Source: an uncultured Collinsella sp. (GTDB taxonomy: Bacteria > Actinomycetota > Coriobacteriia > Coriobacteriales > Coriobacteriaceae). Taken from it: 7,180 bases of DNA. This document shows, piece after piece, positions 1 to 5,686 of this stretch. Within the stretch, counting starts at the first letter, position 1, and each line of letters starts with the position of its first letter. A program made the position numbers and the translations under genes. The stretch spans positions 1-7,180 of the forward strand of contig CATYHY010000071.1 of NCBI GenBank assembly GCA_958407085.1, given 5' to 3'. The notes beneath the pieces are model-generated. The model saw only the letters and a list, made by a program, of their open reading frames with translations. It was not told where the DNA came from and did not search any database.

Positions 1-1154
1 TCACATCGAGCGCAACCGACCGTACGCTCGCCATCGCATCAAAAATATTCGCCTATACGTCGCGCGGTCTTACGCCCGAAGCGGCCCTGGGTGCCTCTAA
101 AATCATCCTGTCCGAGACCATCGCTTCTGCCATCTGCTTTACCGACGGCAAGCAGGTGCTGGCAAGCTGGGGCGAGGACTCGGCAAAGTGCCCTGCCGGA
201 ACCCCGGTAGTGCTCAAGACCACGCTCAACGTGATTGAGACGGGCGAGCAGAGCGTTTTTTCGCGTGACGCCTCCAGTGAGACGGGCGGTTATTTTCCCC
301 GCCTGCGCGCCGGCATTGTCGCGCCGCTTACCGTGCGCGGGCATTGCGTGGGCACACTCGAGCTGTATTACCCGCGCCTGAGCAGCATCGATATGCGCCA
401 GACGGCGCTTGCCTCGGGTTTCGCCGATCTCATTTCCACGCAGCTCGCGAGCTTTGAGCTCGAGCGCCAGGACGAGCTTACGGCCCGCGTGGAGCTGCGT
501 GCCCTGCAGTCGCAGGTCGACCCGCATTTTCTGTTCAATACCATTAGCACGATCGTGTCGCTCGTTCGAACCGAGCCCGACAAGGCGCGATCGCTGCTGA
601 TCGACTTCTCCAACTACTATCGTCAGACGCTTTCTGATTCCGATACGCTCACCACGCTCGAGCACGAGGTGGAACAGGGCACTCGTTATATCAATCTTAT
701 GCAGGCCCGGTATGGCGACGGCCGTCTGCGCGTTTCGGTCGACATCGACTTTGAGGTGCGCGACAGCCTGGTACCGCCGTTTATCTTGCAGCCGCTGCTC
801 GAAAACTGCATCAAGCATGCGCAGCGCGAGACCGAGCCGCTTTCTATTCGTGTTAGGGCTTTTGAGACCGATGACGGCTTGGAGATTATCGTCGAAGATG
901 ACGGCATCGGTATGAGCGAAGAAGTCTGCGCGCATCTGTTTGAGCAGCATCGCCGAGAGGAGCCCGAGAGCATTACCGCCGACGGCTCCGTCAAGCGAGG
1001 TTGCGGCCTGGCGCTCTTCAACGTGCTTCAGCGCATCCATTTCTTTTACGGAGAAGATTCTGGCATGCGTGTGAAGTCCCAGGAGGGCGTGGGAACGCAG
1101 GTCATCGTTGAGTTGAACGGCGAGCCGCATGAGCCGGCGCCGCTAACGGTGTAG
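1..1154 (+). CDS. LytS/BtsS-like sensor histidine kinase, 5'-truncated by window edge
   Basis: The frame is open from base 3 to the TAG at 1152-1154, giving 383 visible residues, so the true start lies outside the window. Visible residues ~1-120 resemble the cytoplasmic GAF-like region of LytS kinases and end in the linker ALASGFADLISTQLA. Next is a His_kinase (PF06580-type) dimerisation/phosphotransfer segment with VDPHFLFNTI; the likely phosphoacceptor is the His encoded at 525-527. An HATPase_c domain follows: N-box QPLLENCIKH, G1 box DDGIGM (Asp where Asn is common), and a glycine-rich GCGLALFNV segment. The family autophosphorylates and passes phosphate to a LytTR regulator, and such a gene begins 38 bases downstream. 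Membrane segments cannot be judged because the N-terminus is missing. It is clearly paralogous to the kinase at 5683-7026, and collinear from the first visible residues (TDRTLAIAS against TEETLSVAS). The signal is unknown. Confidence 0.93.
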   Translation, partial: TSSATDRTLAIASKIFAYTSRGLTPEAALGASKIILSETIASAICFTDGKQVLASWGEDSAKCPAGTPVVLKTTLNVIETGEQSVFSRDASSETGGYFPRLRAGIVAPLTVRGHCVGTLELYYPRLSSIDMRQTALASGFADLISTQLASFELERQDELTARVELRALQSQVDPHFLFNTISTIVSLVRTEPDKARSLLIDFSNYYRQTLSDSDTLTTLEHEVEQGTRYINLMQARYGDGRLRVSVDIDFEVRDSLVPPFILQPLLENCIKHAQRETEPLSIRVRAFETDDGLEIIVEDDGIGMSEEVCAHLFEQHRREEPESITADGSVKRGCGLALFNVLQRIHFFYGEDSGMRVKSQEGVGTQVIVELNGEPHEPAPLTV

Positions 1155-1192
1155 CACGCGGTTGGATTGAGAGAAAAAGAGGGGAAGCGCAT

Positions 1193-1927
1193 ATGTCCGA
1201 AGGCTGGAACATCTTGGTGGTTGATGACGAACCTCCAATTAGGGCTGAGCTACGCTATCTGTTGGAAAAGGATGCGCGCGTGGGCCAGATTGCCGAGGCG
1301 GGCAATGTCACCGAAGCCGTGGAGTCGATTCTGTCGAACAAGCCCGACGTGCTGTTTTTAGACATTACCATGCCCGGTCGCTCGGGAATTGAGCTTGCCG
1401 AGACGCTGCAGAACCTAAAGACGCCGCCGGTCGTGGTGTTTGTGACGGCATTTGCCGAGTATGCGGCCGATGCCTATAACCTCGATGCCGTCGATTACAT
1501 CGTCAAGCCGGTCGAGGATGCCCGCCTGTCAAAGGCGCTCGACAAGATCGAGGCCGCCCTGGGCGCCCGCCGCGTCGTCCATGCTCCGCGCCAGCCTTTG
1601 CGCCTGACGGTGGATCGTGGGGGTAAAAAGGTGTTCATTCCCGTGGCGGATGTCTGCTACTTTGAGGCGCGCGCCGATTTTTGCAACGCCGTCTGCGCCG
1701 AGGGAACATATCTGATTAACGAGTCGATTTCCTCGCTTGAGCGGCGCTTGGCCTCCGAGGGCTTTATCCGTGTCCACCGCAGCTATCTGGTCAATTTGGA
1801 AGACGTGCACAATGTCGAGATCGGTTCCACGGGTCTTATGGAGCTCAGGCTCGATCGCGTAACCTCGACGGTGCCCGTGTCCCGTCGTCGTGCTGCCGAG
1901 GTTAAGGCGCACCTGGGGCTTGCGTAG
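1193..1927 (+). CDS. LytTR-family response regulator (REC + LytTR)
   Basis: This is a 244-residue transcription factor of AgrA/LytR/BtsR type. The receiver domain (~5-122) has the acidic pair D11/D12, phosphoacceptor D57 in LFLDITMPG, T85 and K105 (DYIVKP), so all conserved REC residues are present. After a short linker (~123-136) the LytTR DNA-binding domain runs from ~137 to 240. It shows the family landmarks CYFEA, the ERRL segment, FIRVHRSYLVNL and a final TVPVSRRR. The start is ATG 1193, with a purine-rich Shine-Dalgarno GAGGGGAAG at 1179-1187. It lies 38 bases after the upstream kinase on the same strand, so the two are probably a cognate co-transcribed pair. LytTR proteins bind paired direct repeats upstream of targets; I could not identify a convincing pair in this window, so its targets are unknown. 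Confidence 0.95.
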   Translation: MSEGWNILVVDDEPPIRAELRYLLEKDARVGQIAEAGNVTEAVESILSNKPDVLFLDITMPGRSGIELAETLQNLKTPPVVVFVTAFAEYAADAYNLDAVDYIVKPVEDARLSKALDKIEAALGARRVVHAPRQPLRLTVDRGGKKVFIPVADVCYFEARADFCNAVCAEGTYLINESISSLERRLASEGFIRVHRSYLVNLEDVHNVEIGSTGLMELRLDRVTSTVPVSRRRAAEVKAHLGLA

Positions 1928-1949
1928 GCGGTCTGTGCGCAACCGTTTA

Positions 1950-1980
1950 CCACCGCAGGTTTGGCATGACCGTGCGGTGG
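1950..1980 (+). other. Inverted repeat after response regulator, possible weak terminator or regulatory hairpin
   Basis: The arms CCACCGCAGGT (1950-1960) and ACC-g-TGCGGTGG (1969-1980) can form an 11-bp stem with one bulged G at 1972 and an 8-base loop. No T-run follows the 3' arm, so it is not a classical intrinsic terminator. It lies 23 bases after the response regulator stop and directly abuts the -10-like CATAAT of the next gene. It could be a transcript end, an operator, or chance in GC-rich DNA. Confidence 0.35.
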
Positions 1981-1987
1981 GCATAAT
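1961..1987 (+). promoter_or_regulatory. Probable promoter for the phospholipase C-fold gene
   Basis: A -10-like CATAAT (1982-1987) is preceded by GGG and followed by G. A -35-like TTGGCA (1961-1966) is one mismatch from TTGACA, but the spacer is only 15 bases, which is short. The same GGGYAYRATG block occurs before the next two transcription units. Transcription would start near 1994, leaving a leader of about 26 bases before ATG 2020. Inferred from sequence only. Confidence 0.4.
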
Positions 1988-2019
1988 GGGTGACATCGAA
2001 TGAAATCGAAAGGATCATT

Positions 2020-2964
2020 ATGCCCGCGCTTATTACGCATCATCTGTTTGGCGAGGAAAGCATCGACCGTCTTCCGCAGGGCGTTATTACGTCCGACGAG
2101 GAGCGCATCGCCTTTATCCTGGGCAACCAGGGTCCCGACCCGTTTTTCTTCCACATGCTCACGCCGCGCATCTCCGACTGTATGTCGCTTGCTCAGGTCA
2201 TGCACCGCTCGCGCATGTCGCGCCAGTTCTCGTGCCTGCGCGACGGCGTGTCGCACCTACAGCCGCGCGATGCCAATCTGGGCCGCGCCTTTGCGCTGGG
2301 CCTGCTGTCGCACTATGTGCTCGATCGCAATGCCCATCCCTTTGTCTACGAGCAGCAGTTTGGCATTGTCGAGTCCGATCCCGAGCTCGAGGCTTCGGGC
2401 AGTCAAGTTCATGCCGTGCTCGAAAGCGACCTGGACGTGCTGATGCTGCAGCTCAAGCGCGATGGGGCAACGGTCGAGGATTATCCGCCGGCGGGCGAGA
2501 TCGTCACTACCGACCGCATCAATCGCGTTGCCGGCGTGCTGATGAGCTATGTTGCCGGACGCGTGTACGGCATCGATATCCCGGTGGGGGAGTACGGCGG
2601 CGCCGTAGCCGACATGCAGCTGCTCTACCGCACTATCGAGCCGGCCGGTTCGGCCAAGACGCGCGCGATTGCCCTGCTCGAGGGCTTGGTGCACGATTAT
2701 TCGCTGCTCGACGGCCTTGCGCACCGCGTGACGACCGAGCTGCCCGAGCGTACCGGCAACCTGGGCCACTTGGCATGGAAAAGCCCCTTTACCGATGAAA
2801 TCTCGACCGAGAGCTTCCCCGAGGTCTTTGACCGCGCACTGCTCGATTACGAGCTCACCGTCGCCCGCTTTATCGAGACCGGCGATATGGAAGCCGTGAC
2901 CAACCACGTCAATTACAGCGGTCGCGTGCTCGGCGCCGACGAAGAGTTCGACCGCGAGGAGTAG
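2020..2964 (+). CDS. Zinc-dependent phospholipase C-fold protein (PF00882-like), cytoplasmic
   Basis: A 314-residue protein that begins MPALITHHLFGE, the usual opening of the bacterial zinc-dependent phospholipase C family. Likely metal ligands are H7 or H8, D40 in GNQGPDPFFFH, H98 and D102 in HYVLD, and H131 and E135 in HAVLE. The HxxxD then HxxxE pattern matches the spacing of the zinc ligands in Bacillus cereus PLC (H118/D122 and H142/E146). There is no signal peptide, unlike secreted PLCs, so it probably acts in the cytoplasm or at the inner membrane face. The start is ATG 2020: it has GAAAGGA at 2008-2014 with 5-base spacing, and the family N-terminus begins exactly there. An in-frame GTG at 1990 would add ten residues but overlaps the putative promoter. 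The substrate is unproven and may be a phospholipid or another phosphoester. It stands alone between probable promoters. Confidence 0.85.
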   Translation: MPALITHHLFGEESIDRLPQGVITSDEERIAFILGNQGPDPFFFHMLTPRISDCMSLAQVMHRSRMSRQFSCLRDGVSHLQPRDANLGRAFALGLLSHYVLDRNAHPFVYEQQFGIVESDPELEASGSQVHAVLESDLDVLMLQLKRDGATVEDYPPAGEIVTTDRINRVAGVLMSYVAGRVYGIDIPVGEYGGAVADMQLLYRTIEPAGSAKTRAIALLEGLVHDYSLLDGLAHRVTTELPERTGNLGHLAWKSPFTDEISTESFPEVFDRALLDYELTVARFIETGDMEAVTNHVNYSGRVLGADEEFDREE

Positions 2965-3015
2965 GGCTCGTGCGTGCCCCTTTGCCGAATCCTTACCGGC
3001 GCCTCTGGACAATTG

Positions 3016-3025
3016 GGGTACGATG
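3016..3025 (+). promoter_or_regulatory. Promoter -10 element of the UMF1 transporter gene
   Basis: GGGTACGATG contains a -10-like TACGAT at 3019-3024. It lies in the 101-base gap before the transporter and is followed by AACTAGCT. The corresponding element at 4416-4425 is followed by the near-identical GAACCAGCT. No good -35 at 16-18 bases is visible. Transcription would begin near 3031, giving a leader of about 35 bases. The rest of this gap shows no strong terminator. Confidence 0.45.
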
Positions 3026-3065
3026 AACTAGCTGCATATCGGGCGAATACGAAGGGGCCCTGTCC

Positions 3066-4316
3066 ATGAAATACACCAAGCTCGAGCGTAACTGGGTTAT
3101 GTACGATGTGGGCAACTCGGCCCTCGTGCTGCTCAATACCTCGGTGGTGCCCATCTACTTTAACGCCATCAATACCGGTGCTTCCTCGGCAGACCTGGTG
3201 GTCGCCTGGGGCAACGCGCAGACGATTGCCTCGCTGGTCATTGCCATGCTCATGCCCATTCTGGGCGCGCTTGCCGATTACGCCGGCAACAAGATCAAGT
3301 TCTTCTTGGGCTTCTTCCTTACGGGCCTGGTTCTTTGCCTGGCGCAGGCTATCCCCATGTCCGCCATGGCATTTTTGACCGTGTACGTGCTGTGCACCAT
3401 CGGCCTTAACTCTTCTATGACGTTCTACGACGCCATGCTGCCCGACATTACCACCGACGAGCGCATGGACGCCGTGTCCAGCTCGGGCTATGCCTGGGGC
3501 TACATCGGTTCCACCGTGCCGTTCATCGTCTGCCTGGCGCTTATCATGGGTGGCCCCGCTCTTGGCGTCCCCACCATGCTGGCAACGCGTCTGTCGTTTA
3601 TCATCACCGGTGCCTGGTGGCTCATCTTTACCCTGCCGCTCATTCGCACCTATAAGCAAAAGTACGGTCGCGAGCGCAGTCCCCAGGACACCATCGGCCA
3701 CATCGTGGGCGGCGTGTTCTCCGAGGTCGGACACACCATGCGCGAGATCGCCCACAACAAGCCCGTGCTGGTCTACATGATCGCGTTCTTCTTCTACATC
3801 GATGGCGTCCATACAGTCATCTCCATGGCAACCAGCTACGGCTCGGCTTTGGGCATCGATTCGACCCAGCTGGTGCTGGCACTGCTCGTTACGCAGTTCG
3901 TTGCTTTCCCGTCCGCCATCATCTACGGCAAGCTCGCCGGTCGCGTGGGCACGCTCAACATGATCATGGTGGCCGTCGCCGCCTACATGGGCATCGTGCT
4001 CTTTGCCGCGTTTTTCTTAAAGACTGCCTTTGAGTTCTGGGTGCTCGCCATTTTGGTCGGCTTGTTCCAGGGTGGCGTTCAGGCGCTCAGCCGCAGCTAT
4101 TTTGGCCGCATCATCCCCAAGGAAAAGTCCAACGAGTACTACGGCTTCTTTGATATCTTTGGCCGCTACGCAAGCGTGATGGGCACCTTCCTGGTGTCGG
4201 TTGTCACCTCGCTGACCGGCAACCCGTCGCTGGGTGTCCTTTCCATCGGCGTGCTGCTGGTGCTTGGCTTTGCGCTGCTGGTCCGTCTGTCCCGCACGGC
4301 TCAGGCGGCGGCGTGA
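3066..4316 (+). CDS. UMF1 / Atg22-like MFS transporter
   Basis: A 416-residue integral membrane protein with about twelve hydrophobic helices, at roughly residues 11-32, 50-71, 77-97, 99-117, 141-161, 171-193, 233-254, 266-283, 297-318, 321-340, 367-383 and 390-407. A cytoplasmic loop separates the two six-helix halves. Family marks are ERNWVMYDVGNSA near the N-terminus, GALADYAGNKIKFF after helix 2 (the MFS motif A position), and QALSRSYFGRIIPKEKSNEY followed by GFFDIFGR at 339-367. The last block is characteristic of the UMF1 group related to yeast vacuolar Atg22, an amino acid effluxer. Bacterial members have no firmly known substrate; solute efflux, perhaps of amino acids or peptides, is inferred. 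The start is ATG 3066, with GAAGGGG at 3051-3057 eight bases upstream. It appears to be a single-gene unit with its own -10 and a hairpin 125 bases past its stop. Confidence 0.93.
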   Translation: MKYTKLERNWVMYDVGNSALVLLNTSVVPIYFNAINTGASSADLVVAWGNAQTIASLVIAMLMPILGALADYAGNKIKFFLGFFLTGLVLCLAQAIPMSAMAFLTVYVLCTIGLNSSMTFYDAMLPDITTDERMDAVSSSGYAWGYIGSTVPFIVCLALIMGGPALGVPTMLATRLSFIITGAWWLIFTLPLIRTYKQKYGRERSPQDTIGHIVGGVFSEVGHTMREIAHNKPVLVYMIAFFFYIDGVHTVISMATSYGSALGIDSTQLVLALLVTQFVAFPSAIIYGKLAGRVGTLNMIMVAVAAYMGIVLFAAFFLKTAFEFWVLAILVGLFQGGVQALSRSYFGRIIPKEKSNEYYGFFDIFGRYASVMGTFLVSVVTSLTGNPSLGVLSIGVLLVLGFALLVRLSRTAQAAA

Positions 4317-4361
4317 GGCAACCGGGCTCAGTACGGCAATTGTGCCTATCTGCAGCACTCT

Positions 4362-4398
4362 TTTGGAAGTAGCCGCATAAATCATTCTGACTTCCGAA
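4362..4398 (+). repeat. Inverted repeat upstream of glycosyltransferase promoter, possible operator
   Basis: TTTGGAAGT (4362-4370) and ACTTCCGAA (4390-4398) are inverted repeats with 8 of 9 positions complementary and one G-T wobble, separated by 19 bases. The right arm falls about 21 bases upstream of the -10 at 4419, over the expected -35 zone. The arms could bind a dimeric regulator or form a weak stem at the end of the transporter transcript. There is no adjacent T-run. Function is inferred. Confidence 0.35.
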
Positions 4399-4415
4399 CA
4401 ATGTTTAGCCCAAGT

Positions 4416-4425
4416 GGGTATGATG
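4416..4425 (+). promoter_or_regulatory. Promoter -10 element of the glycosyltransferase-kinase operon
   Basis: GGGTATGATG holds a good -10, TATGAT, at 4419-4424. The flanks match the element before the transporter (GGG upstream; GAACCAGCT downstream against AACTAGCT at 3026-3033). There is no convincing -35; the 17-18 base position reads CGAACA/GAACAA. The start of transcription would be near 4431, giving a leader of about 68 bases that contains a terminator-type hairpin. Confidence 0.5.
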
Positions 4426-4440
4426 GAACCAGCTAGGTCG

Positions 4441-4476
4441 CGGGGCGTCGCCTGTGTTTGGCGGCGCCCCGTTTTT
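4441..4476 (+). terminator. Strong Rho-independent terminator hairpin in the leader before the glycosyltransferase gene
   Basis: The 12-base arms 4441-4452 (CGGGGCGTCGCC) and 4460-4471 (GGCGGCGCCCCG) pair fully with one G-U wobble around a 7-base loop, TGTGTTT. Five T residues follow at 4472-4476. This has every mark of an intrinsic terminator. It lies 125 bases after the transporter stop, so it may end that transcript. It also lies 17 bases after the -10 at 4419-4424 and ends only 22 bases before the glycosyltransferase ATG. Transcription entering that gene from any visible promoter must cross it. A transcription attenuator is therefore possible; no clear anti-terminator pairing was found by eye. 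Confidence 0.85.
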
Positions 4477-4498
4477 GTGTTGCAAGGAGGGTAAAGGT

Positions 4499-5686
4499 AT
4501 GAACGCCACGGTTGTGATCCCATCATATTGGGCGGGCGATGATACCCAAGCAAACGCTCCCGGCACCTACGATCACTCGACGTCGCTCAATGCCGCCAAC
4601 CCGGAGCTCGATCGCTGCCTGACTTCGCTCGAGCAGGTGCGCGACATTCCGCGCATCATTCTCTTGGTGGTCTGTCCGGTTTCTGCCACGTCCGACGTAT
4701 CCCGTCGCGTGCGCGAAATCGTTAATGCGCATCCCACACTTAAGGTCACCATCGTTACCAATACTCAGGCTTCGCGTGTTGCCGACCGCGTGGCGCAGAT
4801 TGCGCCCAAAGGCTCGGGCGAGTGCGTGAGCCTGCGCGGCTACGGCGCCATCCGCAACATGGGTCTTGCCTGCGCGGCGGTGCTGGGGCACGACGCGGTT
4901 GTGTTTTTGGATGACGACGAGACCGTCATCGATGCCGACTTTATGAAGCGTGCGACCTATGCACTGGGTCAACAGACGCGTCAGGGCCTGCCGATTTTAG
5001 TCAAGAGCGGATACTTTTACGATCGCGACGGGTCGCCGCTGGCTCCCTCGGACAAAGCGGGCATTTGCCATCGCTGGTGGACTAAGCGTATCGAGTTCAA
5101 TCGCTGGATGAAAAAGGCGCTCTCGGGCACCCGCATCTCGCGCTCCAATTACGTGTGCGGCGGCCTGATGGCCCTCCACGCCCGCGCCTTTACGCGCGTG
5201 GCCTTCGACCCGTTTATCACTCGCGGCGAGGATCTGGACTACCTCTTTAACATGCGCATGTTCGGCTACGACGTGTGGTTCGACAACGAGTGGACCGTGC
5301 GCCACCTGCCGCCCGAGTCCGAGAAGCGCTCGCCGCGCTTTATGCAGGACGTGTACCGTTGGTACTACGAGCGGGCCAAGCTGACGTTCGCTGCGCACCA
5401 AAAGGAGCTCATTCCGGTTACGGCCGCATCACTCATGCCCTATCCGGGTCCGTGGATCTCGCGCGAGCTCGACGACCGCGTGCGCAAGACCGCCATGGTT
5501 CGCAGCATGTTTACCCGCGAGCACGAGGGGTATCTGCGCATCTGGCGTCATGGTATTGACGAGGCCAAGACCTATGCCCGCCAAAACGCCGCAAGCTACC
5601 TGCGTTTTCAGAGTTTCTGGCCCAAGATCATGGACGAACTTTGGCGCGACGCACAACTGATTAGCATCCTGGAGGGGGCTGAATGA
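4499..5686 (+). CDS. GT-A-fold (family 2-like) glycosyltransferase
   Basis: A 395-residue protein with no signal peptide or obvious membrane helix, so cytosolic or membrane-associated. The N-terminal VVIPSYW (5-11) is the first strand of a nucleotide-sugar binding GT-A fold. GYGAIRNMGLA (114-124) is the common conserved RN-x-G helix. VVFLDDDETV (134-143) carries the DXD metal/nucleotide motif at D138-D140. RGEDLDYLFNMRMFGYDVWF (242-261) carries an ED-type catalytic-base motif at E244/D245, followed by H269. A C-terminal helical region of about 120 residues is not recognised. Sugar donor and acceptor are unknown; glycolipid, cell-wall or capsule assembly are options. The start is ATG 4499, with AAGGAGGG at 4484-4491 seven bases upstream. 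A GTG at 4454 falls inside the terminator loop and is rejected. The stop overlaps the next kinase start as ATGA, which implies translational coupling to a sensor gene. Confidence 0.85.
   Translation: MNATVVIPSYWAGDDTQANAPGTYDHSTSLNAANPELDRCLTSLEQVRDIPRIILLVVCPVSATSDVSRRVREIVNAHPTLKVTIVTNTQASRVADRVAQIAPKGSGECVSLRGYGAIRNMGLACAAVLGHDAVVFLDDDETVIDADFMKRATYALGQQTRQGLPILVKSGYFYDRDGSPLAPSDKAGICHRWWTKRIEFNRWMKKALSGTRISRSNYVCGGLMALHARAFTRVAFDPFITRGEDLDYLFNMRMFGYDVWFDNEWTVRHLPPESEKRSPRFMQDVYRWYYERAKLTFAAHQKELIPVTAASLMPYPGPWISRELDDRVRKTAMVRSMFTREHEGYLRIWRHGIDEAKTYARQNAASYLRFQSFWPKIMDELWRDAQLISILEGAE

Noticed and set aside
39..1130. Long minus-strand open frame of 363 codons opposite the first kinase
   Set aside because: The + strand frame has intact kinase motifs over the same span. 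Long antisense frames are common in GC-rich DNA, and its translation shows no recognisable domain.
1990..2019. GTG start ten codons upstream for the phospholipase-fold gene
   Set aside because: It overlaps the putative promoter, lacks a good Shine-Dalgarno sequence, and the family N-terminus (MPALITHH) begins at ATG 2020 behind GAAAGGA.
2965..2985. Possible terminator after the phospholipase-fold gene (GGGC...GCCC)
   Set aside because: Only four base pairs with an 8-base loop and a three-T tail; too weak to support.
2913..3812. Minus-strand open frames of ~250-300 codons opposite the phospholipase-fold and transporter genes
   Set aside because: The products are rich in His, Gly, Arg and Asp with no domain, typical of mirror frames of high-GC genes.
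4317..4361. Small RNA or small protein gene just after the transporter
   Set aside because: Only a four-base-pair hairpin (GGCA/TGCC near 4335-4346) and no ORF with a Shine-Dalgarno sequence; nothing supports a gene.
4454..4498. GTG start fifteen codons upstream for the glycosyltransferase
   Set aside because: The codon lies in the terminator loop and the added residues would be encoded by the hairpin and the Shine-Dalgarno itself. ATG 4499 has AAGGAGGG at ideal spacing.
1928..4498. LytTR regulator binding sites in the intergenic regions
   Set aside because: Single partial matches to the LytTR half-site occur (for example ACCGTTTAC at 1941-1949 and AATGTTTAG near 4400-4408), but no second copy was found at the usual one-helical-turn spacing, so I do not call a site.
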